From NCBI GenBank assembly GCA_002372275.1, contig DFFP01000016.1, forward strand, positions 1 to 40,318: DNA of 40,318 bases, given 5' to 3'. Source of the DNA: Alphaproteobacteria bacterium UBA3773. Lineage in GTDB: Bacteria; Pseudomonadota; Alphaproteobacteria; RF32; CAG-239. Every line of letters begins with the position of its first letter. The first letter of the stretch is position 1. Position numbers and translations under genes: made by a program. The notes under the pieces are model-generated. The model saw only the letters and a program-made list of their open reading frames with translations. It ran no database searches and was not told where the DNA came from. Of the stretch, positions 24,222 to 32,301 are shown piece after piece.

Positions 24222-24960
24222 TTTTATCTCCTTCTAAAGCATATGTTTCAGATCTTCTAACTAAATCAAAATAATGCTGCGGAACCTCCATCAAATTTAA
24301 CGCACGCCACAAGTTCCAATCAAGAGAATACTCTTTCTCATTACTTTCATATCTTGCCTTATATGCCCTTTGTTCCATATCCTTAAAGTATTTTGTAATT
24401 GTGTTTTGAGATTTTAAGGTCAAAAAACCATTACTATCTTTTTCTAAATTATCCAGTGCTTCATGAAAATCTCGATTGACTTTGGGATAAATATCCAAAA
24501 ATTCATCTAGGGTATACGCAAAATCTTGAAATTTCGGCTCAACATTCCAACAATTTTTTGTAATTGACCAATTGGCACCGAGCGGTTTTCCTTTTTTAAA
24601 AATATGAAAATGTATTCTATGGTGATAAATCTGAAAAACAAAGCCTCTGTCATCAACTGCCGAGCCGATATTAAAAAGCGTTTGATTAGGAAGTTCTGTT
24701 TCCATGATAAAAGCAATATGAATTTTTGTGTTGGCATGATAAAGAGCCGAACATATATCGCCGTAACAAACCGTATCAATGAGCTTATCATTCAAAAATG
24801 AGAGCATCAATTCTTTAGCCAAAGTGATGCATTTTTTGATGTGTTCCGTGATTTCAGTTCTCATCTCGTTTTTAAAATCAAATATATCATGCGGTAAATC
24901 ATGCTGATTTTCAAAAAGAGGGGCAAAAATTTTTTTAGCTTCTTCTCGGCTTAGTTCCAT
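24205..24960 (-). CDS. Degenerate nucleotidyltransferase-fold paralogue
   Basis: The 251-aa protein has the same layout as its downstream partner (N-terminal helices, NTase core, helical C-terminus) but the catalytic motif is lost. Where the partner has C-G-S-S-A-D-Y ... S-D-I-D-L-F, this one has C-Y-G-D-I-C-S-A-L-Y-H-A-N-T-K-I-H-I-A-F, so the D-x-D pair is replaced by K-I-H. It may be a pseudoenzyme that binds the same substrate or controls the partner. It is first in the operon, with a TTGTCA/TATAAT promoter just upstream. The overlap with the partner suggests a stoichiometric complex. Confidence 0.75.
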   Translation of the reverse strand: MELSREEAKKIFAPLFENQHDLPHDIFDFKNEMRTEITEHIKKCITLAKELMLSFLNDKLIDTVCYGDICSALYHANTKIHIAFIMETELPNQTLFNIGSAVDDRGFVFQIYHHRIHFHIFKKGKPLGANWSITKNCWNVEPKFQDFAYTLDEFLDIYPKVNRDFHEALDNLEKDSNGFLTLKSQNTITKYFKDMEQRAYKARYESNEKEYSLDWNLWRALNLMEVPQHYFDLVRRSETYALEGDKNASEV

Positions 24961-24993
24961 TTTATTCTCGCCAATTATTAATTTTCTGCCTTG

Positions 24994-25022
24994 ATTATAG
25001 TCAGTCTCAAACGTTTTGACAA
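24994..25022 (-). promoter_or_regulatory. Promoter of the nucleotidyltransferase pair
   Basis: TTGTCA (25022-25017), a 17-bp spacer and a perfect TATAAT (24999-24994) on the minus strand, 34 bp before the ATG. Confidence 0.85.
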
Positions 25023-25029
25023 GTGCTTT

Positions 25030-26358
25030 TTAAAACGCAAAGAATTTGAAATAAAGAAATACGGCGCCTATAAGAACGGAAAGTATGGTCACCGGAACAG
25101 ACCACCATAAAAACGCCAAAAAGCGAATAGGCCGTCCCGATCTTGCTGCCATTCCGGCCACAATCACGTTGGCCGAAGCGCCGATTAAGGTGCCGTTTCC
25201 GCCAAAGCAAGCGCCGAGCGATAAAGCCCACCAAACGGGCATCATGGCTTCTCTTGTGCCAAGTGAGCCTTCCATCGATTTTAAAATCGGAATCATGGTT
25301 GCCACAAAAGGGATATTGTCAATAGCGCTTGAAACAACAGCCGAAACACCGAGCATCATGAAAGCCGATTTTTGAATACTTCCTTGCGTCAGCTGAACAA
25401 ATTGATGACCGAGTTTTTCTAAAATACCTGTTTTTTCAAGTCCTGAAACAACCATAAACAGCCCCATAAAAAAGAAAATCGTTGTCCAGTCGACCAAATT
25501 AAACGTTTCTTCCGTTTTTTCATCTCGAAGCGCCTGCTTCTTGTCTAATGTCCAAATCAGCAAAAGGGCAGCTGCACCCGCAAGTGCAATGACCCCGTTT
25601 TCAATATGTGTTTGCTCGGCTGTAATAAAACCGCCCATCACCCCAAACAGCACAAAAAGCGATTGTTTCAAAAGTTTCAAATCTGTGATGTGTTCTTTCA
25701 CATTGACCGACATAATCGCCACTCTGTTGCGATCGTTTGTGATTAAAACTTTTTTCCAAATCAAAGCAAATACCATTGTTAAAATCACAAGCGAAATGAG
25801 CACCACGGGTGAGAGTGCGAACAAAAAGTCCGTAAACGAAAGCTCAAGCGCCGACCCGATTAAAATGTTTGGCGGATCACCGATCAGCGTTGCCGTTCCG
25901 CCGATGTTAGCGGCAAATATCTCAAGAAGCAAAAACGGATAGGGCGTAATTTCCAGTTTTGAGGTAATTTGAAGCGTGACGGGCACAATCAAAAGCACAG
26001 TCGTCACATTATCTAAAAACGCCGAAAAAACAGCCGTCACAAACGAAAGCATAATTAAAATTCCGACAGGATTTGCTTTCACCCTTTGCGCGCTCCACAT
26101 CGCCACAAACTGAAACAGACCGGAACGCTCGGTAATACTGACAATAATCATCATGCCGATCAGAAGCGAAATGGTGTTAAAATCAATGGCTGAAATCGCT
26201 TCGCTTTGTGTCACAATGCCCGATAAAATCATAACAGAGGCGGCAATCATGGTTGTCACGGCACGATTGATCTTTTCCGAAAACAGCACAACGTAGCAAA
26301 TCAAAACAATACTCGAGGCAAGAAAAGCGGGGTTTTCAAAAAACATAAAATTGTCCAT
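25030..26358 (-). CDS. ArsB/NhaD-type permease, copy 1
   Basis: This is a 442-aa inner-membrane transporter of the ion-transporter superfamily (COG1055) with about ten to twelve membrane helices. Signatures are D-N-V-T-T-V-L-L-I-V-P-V-T and N-I-G-G-T-A-T-L-I-G-D-P-P-N-I-L-I-G in the first half and S-A-I-D-N-I-P-F-V-A-T-M-I-P and A-C-F-G-G-N-G-T-L-I-G-A-S-A-N in the second, a two-fold pseudo-repeat. Members move arsenite, sodium or organic anions; the substrate is not evident. The ATG ending at 26358 has AAAGGA upstream. It lies 20 bp from a paralogue, so the two form an operon. Confidence 0.9.
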   Translation of the reverse strand: MDNFMFFENPAFLASSIVLICYVVLFSEKINRAVTTMIAASVMILSGIVTQSEAISAIDFNTISLLIGMMIIVSITERSGLFQFVAMWSAQRVKANPVGILIMLSFVTAVFSAFLDNVTTVLLIVPVTLQITSKLEITPYPFLLLEIFAANIGGTATLIGDPPNILIGSALELSFTDFLFALSPVVLISLVILTMVFALIWKKVLITNDRNRVAIMSVNVKEHITDLKLLKQSLFVLFGVMGGFITAEQTHIENGVIALAGAAALLLIWTLDKKQALRDEKTEETFNLVDWTTIFFFMGLFMVVSGLEKTGILEKLGHQFVQLTQGSIQKSAFMMLGVSAVVSSAIDNIPFVATMIPILKSMEGSLGTREAMMPVWWALSLGACFGGNGTLIGASANVIVAGMAARSGRPIRFLAFLWWSVPVTILSVLIGAVFLYFKFFAF

Positions 26359-26378
26359 CAATTCAGTCGTCCTTTAAT

Positions 26379-27695
26379 TTAAATAAAATACCTCACATAA
26401 AGATAGAGCATTGCCGTGAAAACAGAAATGACGGTCACCGGTATTCCAAGTATCAAAAATTTAATAAAGCCGATGGGCTTATTTTCTTTTGCGGCCATAC
26501 CGGCAACAATCACATTGGCGGAGGAGGCAATGATTGTGCCGTTTCCGCCAAAACAGGCACCGAGTGCCAAAGCCCACCAAACGGGCATCATGGCTTCTCT
26601 TGTGCCAAGTGAGCCTTCCATCGATTTTAAAATCGGAATCATGGTCGCCGTGTAAGGAATGTTGTCAATGGCCGAAGATAAAAATGCCGAAACAAACAGG
26701 ACGGTGTATGTTGTTTTTTGAATGCTTCCGGCCGCAAAAGATAAAAGCTTTTTGCCTAAAATATCAATAATTCCGGTAACTTCCAGCGCGCATACAATAC
26801 CAAACAGCCCCACAAAAAAGAAAATCGTTGTCCAGTCCACGAGCGAGAACGCATCTTCTACTTTTTGATCACGTTTTAAATGATCAAGACCGAGCGTATA
26901 AAGCAAAAGCATCAACATGGCGCCCAAAAGTGCTGTTGTACCGTTTGGAATGTGGAACATATCTCCCATGATAAAACCGGCAAAAACAAGCCCGAAAATA
27001 AAAAGAGATTTTTTTAAAAGCGTTCGATCGGTAATAAAATCAGACGCAGATAAGGCAAGCAATGTCTGACGATCTTTTTCATCGCAGGTCAGTTTTCGCC
27101 CGATAAAAATGTCAAAAACAAAAATTAACAGACCTAAATTAAGCAAAACAATCGGCAGCATTTGAGAGGCAAAATCCATAAACGAGAGCGAAAGTGCCGA
27201 TCCGATTAAAATGTTTGGCGGATCACCGATCAGGGTTGCCGCGCCGCCGATGTTAGAGGCAAAAATTTCGAGCCATAAAAACGGGTAGGGAGAAATTTTT
27301 AAGTTTCTGGTCATTTTAAATGTGACAGGCACAATAAGTAAAACCGTTGTGACGTTATCTAAAAAGGCCGATAAAACAGCCGTTAAAAGGGTCATCATGA
27401 TTAAGATTCCCCGCGGAGATGCACGCACAAGTTTTGTGCAAGACAAAGCTAAAAATTGAAAAAGACCGGAACGCTCGGAAATACCGACAATAATCATCAT
27501 ACCGGTGAGCAGGGCAAGTGTGTTAAAATCGATGGATGCGATCACTTTATGTTGCGTGATAATTCCGCTCAAAATCAAAAAAGAAGTACCGAGCAAAACC
27601 GTGACGGCACGATTAAGCTTTTCTGAAAATAACACGGCATAACAAACAATTAAAACAACAATCGCCGTGATCTGAGGGTTAAACGCAAAATTCAT
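26379..27695 (-). CDS. ArsB/NhaD-type permease, copy 2
   Basis: This is a 438-aa paralogue of the next gene with the same helices and motifs (D-N-V-T-T-V-L-L-I-V-P-V-T, N-I-G-G-A-A-T-L-I-G-D-P-P-N, S-A-I-D-N-I-P-Y-T-A-T-M-I-P). It is full length and appears functional. It is the first gene of the pair. A 77-bp stretch near the 3' end is identical in both genes, including silent sites, although the proteins differ widely elsewhere, which suggests local gene conversion. The two may have different substrates or form a heterodimer. No arsenic-resistance regulator or reductase is nearby, so an arsenite role is not supported. Confidence 0.9.
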   Translation of the reverse strand: MNFAFNPQITAIVVLIVCYAVLFSEKLNRAVTVLLGTSFLILSGIITQHKVIASIDFNTLALLTGMMIIVGISERSGLFQFLALSCTKLVRASPRGILIMMTLLTAVLSAFLDNVTTVLLIVPVTFKMTRNLKISPYPFLWLEIFASNIGGAATLIGDPPNILIGSALSLSFMDFASQMLPIVLLNLGLLIFVFDIFIGRKLTCDEKDRQTLLALSASDFITDRTLLKKSLFIFGLVFAGFIMGDMFHIPNGTTALLGAMLMLLLYTLGLDHLKRDQKVEDAFSLVDWTTIFFFVGLFGIVCALEVTGIIDILGKKLLSFAAGSIQKTTYTVLFVSAFLSSAIDNIPYTATMIPILKSMEGSLGTREAMMPVWWALALGACFGGNGTIIASSANVIVAGMAAKENKPIGFIKFLILGIPVTVISVFTAMLYLYVRYFI

Positions 27696-27794
27696 TTTTT
27701 CTCTTTCATTTTTATAGAATATATAGCTCTGTTTTCAAATTACAAATGTTTTTTATGAAAATACTAATAAAATTCAAATACAAAATTTACCAAT

Positions 27795-27829
27795 AAAAAA
27801 AACAACCCCAACGTAATCTGTTGAGGTTG
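27795..27829 (-). terminator. Terminator of the His/Ser/Arg-rich gene
   Basis: A 10-bp stem (27803-27812 with 27820-27829, one wobble) is T-tailed on the minus strand, 10 bp after the stop. Confidence 0.85.
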
Positions 27830-27839
27830 CTTTTCATAA

Positions 27840-28634
27840 CTAGCGTCTTCGCTCTGATCTTCCGGAAGATCGTTGTGCGGGTGAACTTCCGCGGCTGACG
27901 GATGATGAGCGTGAAACCGAACCACTTGTTGTTCTCACCTGTTGTCGGCTTGAACGTTCAACAGTCGGTCTGCTTTGGCGAGGAGTTACACCTGAAGTTC
28001 TTTGTGAACCTGAAGTATAACTGCTTTGGCGAACCGTTACCCCCGAAGTTCGGTGTGAAGATGAGGAATAACTACCTTGATAAGATCCGTGAGCAGGCGG
28101 TGTTCCGCTGCTTCTCGAATGATGATGAGATGTTCCATGGTGGGACGGTGTGACGCTGTGATGATGATGGTGATGGTGATGTCTCGGCCCCGGAGGCGAT
28201 GTAAAGTGCCATCTTCTCATATCAATGTAACGTACGCCACATAGGTTGTAACAATAATTGTAATAAACGGGGGCTGTATCTATTCTGGCGTAATGCCAAG
28301 AGTTTCCCCATTCATAGACGAAATAAACACCATATCTTGCATAAACAAGCCAACCTAAGTATCCGTTCCAAATGTAAGGGCGATATGTTTGCGCCACATC
28401 CGGAAGAAAAGAATTAACTGTCGGTGCATCAAAAGCCGGCAAAGAAGAGTAATAATACTCAGTTGGTGTAATTACAAGATAATTGGAACAACCGGCATCA
28501 ATAATCGAAAGATTATTATAATGCCACTGATTACCGTTTAACGCATAACCGTCGTTTATATAAAAACCGGCGACCTGCGCGTTGGTCATGCTCACTCCCA
28601 AGCATAAGACCAGCAAAAATAAAAACTTTTTCAT
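27840..28634 (-). CDS. Secreted aromatic/His/Arg-Ser-rich protein of unknown function
   Basis: The 264-aa protein has a signal peptide (M-K-K-F-L-F-L-L-V ... T-N-A-Q). The middle (residues 20-150) is rich in Tyr, Trp and Asn with four Cys, suggesting a compact disulfide-bonded domain. It is followed by an eight-His tract near residue 153 and then a Ser/Arg/Thr-rich, positively charged tail with the near-repeat R-T-S-G-V-T-(V/P)-R-Q-S. The tail could bind metal, nucleic acid or negatively charged surfaces. A TTGACA/TACAAT promoter lies just upstream, but no Shine-Dalgarno site is visible. I recognise no family. Confidence 0.8.
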   Translation of the reverse strand: MKKFLFLLVLCLGVSMTNAQVAGFYINDGYALNGNQWHYNNLSIIDAGCSNYLVITPTEYYYSSLPAFDAPTVNSFLPDVAQTYRPYIWNGYLGWLVYARYGVYFVYEWGNSWHYARIDTAPVYYNYCYNLCGVRYIDMRRWHFTSPPGPRHHHHHHHHSVTPSHHGTSHHHSRSSGTPPAHGSYQGSYSSSSHRTSGVTVRQSSYTSGSQRTSGVTPRQSRPTVERSSRQQVRTTSGSVSRSSSVSRGSSPAQRSSGRSERRR

Positions 28635-28663
28635 AATTTCAAACTAATTTGATTTGTAAATTT

Positions 28664-28692
28664 ATTGTACAAACAAATAAAATTTTTGTCAA
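28664..28692 (-). promoter_or_regulatory. Promoter of the His/Ser/Arg-rich gene
   Basis: TTGACA (28692-28687), a 17-bp spacer and TACAAT (28669-28664) on the minus strand. The start site is about 23 bp from the ATG. Confidence 0.82.
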
Positions 28693-28898
28693 TATTATTT
28701 TTTAACAATACTAACATGGTTTCACTCGTTTAATGAATCGTATTAAAAAAACTTTTTAGTTTTTTTGCTCAAGAGCCCGGCGGGATAGAGCGCGACATTG
28801 CTTTGCAATGCTTGCTCATCTCATCCTTTGCAGATCAAAGCCTGCAAAGATTTCGATTTCGAACCTGTGGGTTTTTCAGCCTCACCGAATTCACCAAC

Positions 28899-28933
28899 AA
28901 AAAAAAGGCCACCTTTTCAGGTGGTCTTTTTTG
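28899..28933 (-). terminator. Original terminator of the tRNA-Lys gene
   Basis: A stem of about 10 bp, GGCCACCT/AGGTGGTC (28905-28914 with 28919-28928), T-tailed on the minus strand, sits just past the tRNA 3' fragment. Before the element inserted, it would have ended the tRNA-Lys transcript. Confidence 0.8.
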
Positions 28934-28980
28934 TTGGTGAGCCCGGCGGGATTCGAACCCACGACCCTTTGATTAAAAGT
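28934..28980 (-). repeat. Left attachment site: displaced 3' half of tRNA-Lys
   Basis: The 47 bases are identical to 40262-40308. Read on the minus strand they are the 3' half of a tRNA, from the anticodon loop (CTTTTAA) through the T arm (GGGTTCGAATCCC) to CACCA. After base 28980 the match to the tRNA stops. This is a tRNA fragment without a 5' half, left by site-specific integration of the 11.4-kb element. The unrelated reading frame across it (28798-29013) is a spurious tRNA-derived ORF. Confidence 0.93.
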
Positions 28981-29122
28981 GTGAAGGACACCCTTGAAAA
29001 TACGGGGTTTTGAATTTTTGTTAAAACTCTCAAAACCTTTATAAATAGGGAATTTTAAGAGATTTATTGAAAATGCTTGACTTTTGAAATGCGGTGTTAT
29101 AAGGTCAAAATTGAGGTAATTT

Positions 29123-29142
29123 TGTAGCACCAGTGTAGCACC
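29123..29142 (+). repeat. Probable integrase arm-binding repeat, left end
   Basis: The sequence TGTAGCACCAGTGTAGCACC carries two copies of TGTAGCACC and recurs exactly at 40197-40216, in the same orientation, just inside the other end. Its position between att core and integrase gene fits arm-type sites of DUF4102-class integrases. Confidence 0.75.
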
Positions 29143-29184
29143 AGAGAAGCCTTTTTTGACGGCATTTTGAGCAGGAGAAGAGCA

Positions 29185-30348
29185 ATGAGCAGTAAGCGTT
29201 TCAGATTCACAGATAAGAATGTCAGAGAGTTAAAAGCGACCGAAAAACGAGCATATTTTCACGATACCATAGAAAAGGACTTACTCCTTCAAATAACCCC
29301 AGCAGGCGTAAAAACCTTCTATTTGTATCGCAGAATTGATGGACAACCAGTCCGTTATAAACTCGGTGATGCTGATATGGGGGTTAAAAATGCAAGGCAA
29401 GAGGCAGTAAAAATTCGTTCTCAAATAATGAGTGGAAAGAATCCTCAAAAGACGAGAAAAGATTTGCGAGAAGAAAGCACAATGGAACAGATGGTTCAAA
29501 AGTTTATGGCAGAAAAGAAATCTCGCCTGTCGCACAACACTTATGCTGAATATCAGCGGATGTGGAATAAGGATTTGAAACCTTCACTCGGAAATAAGAA
29601 GGTGTCGGCAATAACAACCGATAGCATCAAACTCCTGCATAAGAAATTTGAAACAAAACCATACTATGCAAACCGATGCGTAGTATTCATCCGCACACTG
29701 TTCAACTTCTTTATCAAAGAGGGTACATACAAAGGCAACAATCCGACCAAGGGCGTAAAACTCAACAAAGAAGAACCCCGTGTGCGTTACATGGAGCACA
29801 GCGAGGTAAAGCGGTTTTTTGACGCTTTGAATGATGGCGAAAATTCGGTTAGTAAAGATGCTATTCTTATGATGCTACTGACTGGGGCAAGAAAGGGAAA
29901 TGTGCTACGAATGAAATGGGGTGAGATAGATATGGATGCAAAGATATGGAAGATACCGATAACCAAAACGGGCAAAAATAAAACTATTGCATTAGCAGAT
30001 AGTGCTATTGATTTGCTCAAAGCAATTCAGTCAAATAACCCCGATGAAAAATATGTTTTCCCTTCTGCAACATCGGCAAGCGGACACCTTGAGGATGTAA
30101 AGCGTATGTGGAGCACAATAAAAAAACAAGCAGACATTCAAAATTTCCGTCTGCACGATTTAAGGCATACACTCGCAACATATATGATAGCACAAGGTGC
30201 AAGTCCATTTGTGGTGCAAAGAGCATTAACACATCAATCTATAAAATCAACAGAAAGATATGTTAATCTTGGTGTAGAACATTTAAGAGGCAAATTAAAC
30301 GAAACAATAAATACATTACAAAGTATTGGAAAAGAAAAAGGGAAGTAA
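29185..30348 (+). CDS. int: Tyrosine recombinase (tRNA-targeting integrase)
   Basis: The enzyme that inserts and removes this element is 387 aa from the ATG at 29185, with AGGAG upstream; a TTG at 29167 is less likely. The N-terminal DUF4102 arm-binding domain (F-T-D-K-N-V-R-E-L-K) is followed by a SAM-like core-binding domain (about 105-190) and the catalytic domain with T-G-A-R-K-G-N-V-L (Arg), H-D-L-R-H-T-L-A-T (His-x-x-Arg), H-Q-S-I-K-S-T-E-R-Y (His and nucleophile Tyr). It lies about 200 bp from the left att site, next to the displaced tRNA fragment rather than the rebuilt tRNA, a less usual arrangement. Confidence 0.95.
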   Translation: MSSKRFRFTDKNVRELKATEKRAYFHDTIEKDLLLQITPAGVKTFYLYRRIDGQPVRYKLGDADMGVKNARQEAVKIRSQIMSGKNPQKTRKDLREESTMEQMVQKFMAEKKSRLSHNTYAEYQRMWNKDLKPSLGNKKVSAITTDSIKLLHKKFETKPYYANRCVVFIRTLFNFFIKEGTYKGNNPTKGVKLNKEEPRVRYMEHSEVKRFFDALNDGENSVSKDAILMMLLTGARKGNVLRMKWGEIDMDAKIWKIPITKTGKNKTIALADSAIDLLKAIQSNNPDEKYVFPSATSASGHLEDVKRMWSTIKKQADIQNFRLHDLRHTLATYMIAQGASPFVVQRALTHQSIKSTERYVNLGVEHLRGKLNETINTLQSIGKEKGK

Positions 30349-30366
30349 TTGGGCTTCCCTTTTATT
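30336..30366. terminator. Terminator between int and a convergent gene
   Basis: A stem AAAAGGGAAG/CTTCCCTTTT (30336-30345 with 30354-30363) followed by T-rich sequence, 3' of int. It overlaps the int stop and probably works both ways. Confidence 0.75.
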
Positions 30367-30375
30367 TTTATCTGA

Positions 30376-30837
30376 TTATTTAGATTCTTCTTTGTTCTTA
30401 CCTTTTTTAGAAGATTTTGTTGATGATTTCTTACTTAAAAATGATTCATACATTGAATCATATTCACTAGAATTAATTGTATCCATAATTTGTTTTAATA
30501 CAATTTTCTTTGCTTCATAGTCATCACACTTCAAACCATTATAAGCATCTTTAACAATCATTTGGTCAAGTATGCCGTCAAAAAATACTTTTGAACCATA
30601 ACGAAGTTTAATCATTGTCTTTTTATTTGGTGTAATGGTAAAAATTCTATTCAAAGGTTTAAGTGTATTTTCATCAACTGATTTTTCAGCAGTGCAGATT
30701 GCTTCATTGAGTTTAGCAATCAAAGATTCTTTTACTTGATTTTTCTTTGATTCTCTTAAAGCATTTTTTGATTCAGTTAATGAAATCGGTTTAATTACAA
30801 AGGTCCGTAAGGGGGAAGTTGCTTTATTTTCAGTCAT
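30376..30837 (-). CDS. Element protein of unknown function
   Basis: The 153-aa basic protein has AAGGA 8 nt before the ATG. The N-terminal half is helical and charged (L-T-E-S-K-N-A-L-R-E-S-K-K-N-Q), the middle has the strand-like F-T-I-T-P-N-K-K-T-M-I-K-L, and the C-terminus is a Lys/Ser-rich tail (K-S-S-T-K-S-S-K-K-G-K) of the type that binds nucleic acid non-specifically. Its promoter must lie in the AT-rich iteron block to its right, so it could be controlled from there or act on it, for example in replication or partition. No family is recognised. Confidence 0.72.
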   Translation of the reverse strand: MTENKATSPLRTFVIKPISLTESKNALRESKKNQVKESLIAKLNEAICTAEKSVDENTLKPLNRIFTITPNKKTMIKLRYGSKVFFDGILDQMIVKDAYNGLKCDDYEAKKIVLKQIMDTINSSEYDSMYESFLSKKSSTKSSKKGKNKEESK

Positions 30838-30936
30838 TTGGATATCCTTTCATAATGACAAATTAATACAAATTCATTGAATTTTTATTCAAAAATAACA
30901 TCTTTTCTATCAAATGTTATGATGTTATTATTGTAA

Positions 30937-31066
30937 AGTTATCAAAAATGTATGTAAAAATATTAAAATTATCCACAAAATGAATCTCAAAAGTATTAAA
31001 ATGTATCAAAAATCATTGTTTATTTAAGGTATAACTTATCTTTACACATCAAAAATGTATCAAAGG
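30937..31066. repeat. Iteron-like AT-rich block with a perfect DnaA box
   Basis: ATCAAAAATGTAT occurs exactly at 30941-30953 and 31048-31060; AAAATGTATCAAA occurs at about 30999 and again within the latter. Between them is TTATCCACA (30969-30977), the consensus DnaA box. The whole is very AT-rich and lies between divergent genes (30376 and 31150). It could be a replication origin for an excised form, or operator/res sites for the adjacent serine recombinase. The rest of the 30838-31089 gap holds no gene. Confidence 0.6.
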
Positions 31067-31089
31067 TGTATAATTAACGTGTTTTTTGC

Positions 31090-31117
31090 TTGACATATTA
31101 CATATGTATAGTAATAT
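31090..31117 (+). promoter_or_regulatory. Promoter of the plus-strand serine recombinase
   Basis: TTGACA (31090-31095), a 16-bp spacer and TAATAT (31112-31117), about 33 bp before the ATG. Confidence 0.8.
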
Positions 31118-31149
31118 AAAGATATTAAATAAACACTTTGGAGTTAAAA

Positions 31150-31704
31150 ATGTTATTTCATTACGCAAGAGTTTCTACAACCGACCAAAACCTTGACAGA
31201 CAAATTCATGAAGTTAAATGTGATAGGTTATATTGTGATAAACAATCAGGTAAAAATGTTAATCGGGAACAATTACAAGCAATGCTGTTAAATATCCGTG
31301 AAGGTGATGAAATACATTGTTTATCAATGGATAGATTATCCCGTTCTCTTGATGATTTAATCAAGTTAGTCAAAGAAATTACATCAAAAGGTGCTAAAAT
31401 TACATTTATTAAAGAAAATATGACCTTTACACCTAACAAAAATGACCCATTCCAAAATCTAATGCTATCACTATTAGGAAGCATCAATCAATTCTTCAGA
31501 GAAAACTTATTAGAAATACAAAGAGAAGGTATTAGATGCGCTAAAAACGCTGGAAAATATAGCAAAGAAAGAAAAAAGAAGTTATCTCCCGAACAGATTA
31601 ATGAGATTAAAGAAAAGATGAAATTACGGGAAACAAATGTTTCAGCATTGGCAAGAGAATATGGTGTCAGTCGTTGTTTATTATATCAGTTGGTAAAAAA
31701 ATAA
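31150..31704 (+). CDS. Serine recombinase (resolvase/invertase family), plus strand
   Basis: The 184-aa protein starts at the ATG at 31150, with GGAG upstream; a TTG at 31138 would overlap the Shine-Dalgarno. The N-terminal resolvase domain has Y-A-R-V-S-T-T-D-Q-N with the catalytic Ser and D-R-L-S-R-S. A linker helix follows, and the C-terminal helix-turn-helix (N-V-S-A-L-A-R-E-Y-G-V-S-R-C-L-L-Y) is the DNA-binding part. The size fits Hin/Gin/Tn3-resolvase relatives. It could resolve dimers or invert a segment. Its stop abuts the stop of a second serine recombinase on the other strand. Confidence 0.93.
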   Translation: MLFHYARVSTTDQNLDRQIHEVKCDRLYCDKQSGKNVNREQLQAMLLNIREGDEIHCLSMDRLSRSLDDLIKLVKEITSKGAKITFIKENMTFTPNKNDPFQNLMLSLLGSINQFFRENLLEIQREGIRCAKNAGKYSKERKKKLSPEQINEIKEKMKLRETNVSALAREYGVSRCLLYQLVKK

Positions 31705-32301
31705 TCATGCTAGCATTTCTTTCATAAATCTATACAGTGTTGTATAATCAACTTTAAGCATTCTTGCAATTTGTGTTTTGGCAACGTGTTGAGATAGCAA
31801 CGTTTTGATTAAATCATCTTTGCCAGAGAGTTTGGTATTTTTATTTTTGCTTCCTTTTTTACGACCGATATGCTTTCCTTCTGCACGTAGTCTATCCAAA
31901 CATCTTTTTGTGCGTTGAGAAATCATTGAGCGTTCTATTTCTGCCGATAATCCGAAAGCGAATGCCAACACTTTTGATTGGATATCTGTTCCCAGTTTAT
32001 AATTATCTTTGATTGTCCATACCTGACAACCGATATTCATACAATGATGAAGAATACTCATTACCTGCAACAAATTACGACCGAGCCTTGATAATTCACT
32101 TGCGATGATAATATCGTCTTTCTTAATTTTTTTTAAGAGTTTTCCGAGCTTTCGTTCTTCAAGATCCTTTTTAGAAGAAATTGTTTCCTCAACCCATTTA
32201 TCAATGGTGATGTTATTGCTTTGAGCAAATTGCTCAATTTCAAAATGCTGATTTTCATTATTTTGTTTATCTGTTGATGTTCTGATATATCCGTAAATCA
32301 T
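31705..32301 (-). CDS. Serine recombinase, minus strand
   Basis: The 198-aa protein starts at the ATG ending at 32301 with AAAGGA upstream. It has Y-G-Y-I-R-T-S-T-D-K-Q-N (catalytic Ser), E-L-S-R-L-G-R-N, F-G-L-S-A-E-I-E-R-S-M-I-S-Q-R and a C-terminal helix-turn-helix (V-A-K-T-Q-I-A-R-M-L-K-V-D-Y-T-T-L-Y). It is a different subfamily from the neighbouring 31150 gene (about a quarter identical by eye). The two stop codons are directly adjacent with no base between them. Two convergent serine recombinases on an 11-kb element that also has a tyrosine integrase are unusual. Confidence 0.92.
   Translation of the reverse strand: MIYGYIRTSTDKQNNENQHFEIEQFAQSNNITIDKWVEETISSKKDLEERKLGKLLKKIKKDDIIIASELSRLGRNLLQVMSILHHCMNIGCQVWTIKDNYKLGTDIQSKVLAFAFGLSAEIERSMISQRTKRCLDRLRAEGKHIGRKKGSKNKNTKLSGKDDLIKTLLSQHVAKTQIARMLKVDYTTLYRFMKEMLA

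Noticed and set aside
23499..24960. MNT/HEPN toxin-antitoxin pair
   Set aside because: Both genes look like nucleotidyltransferase folds; no HEPN R-x4-6-H motif is visible in either.
25030..27695. Arsenic-resistance operon
   Set aside because: The permeases resemble ArsB/NhaD, but no arsR, arsC or arsA is nearby, and the family has other substrates.
28798..29013. 71-codon plus-strand ORF ending G-E-P-G-G-I-R-T-H-D-P-L-I-K-S
   Set aside because: It is a translation of the reverse strand of the tRNA-Lys 3' fragment and its terminator, a well-known kind of spurious gene call.
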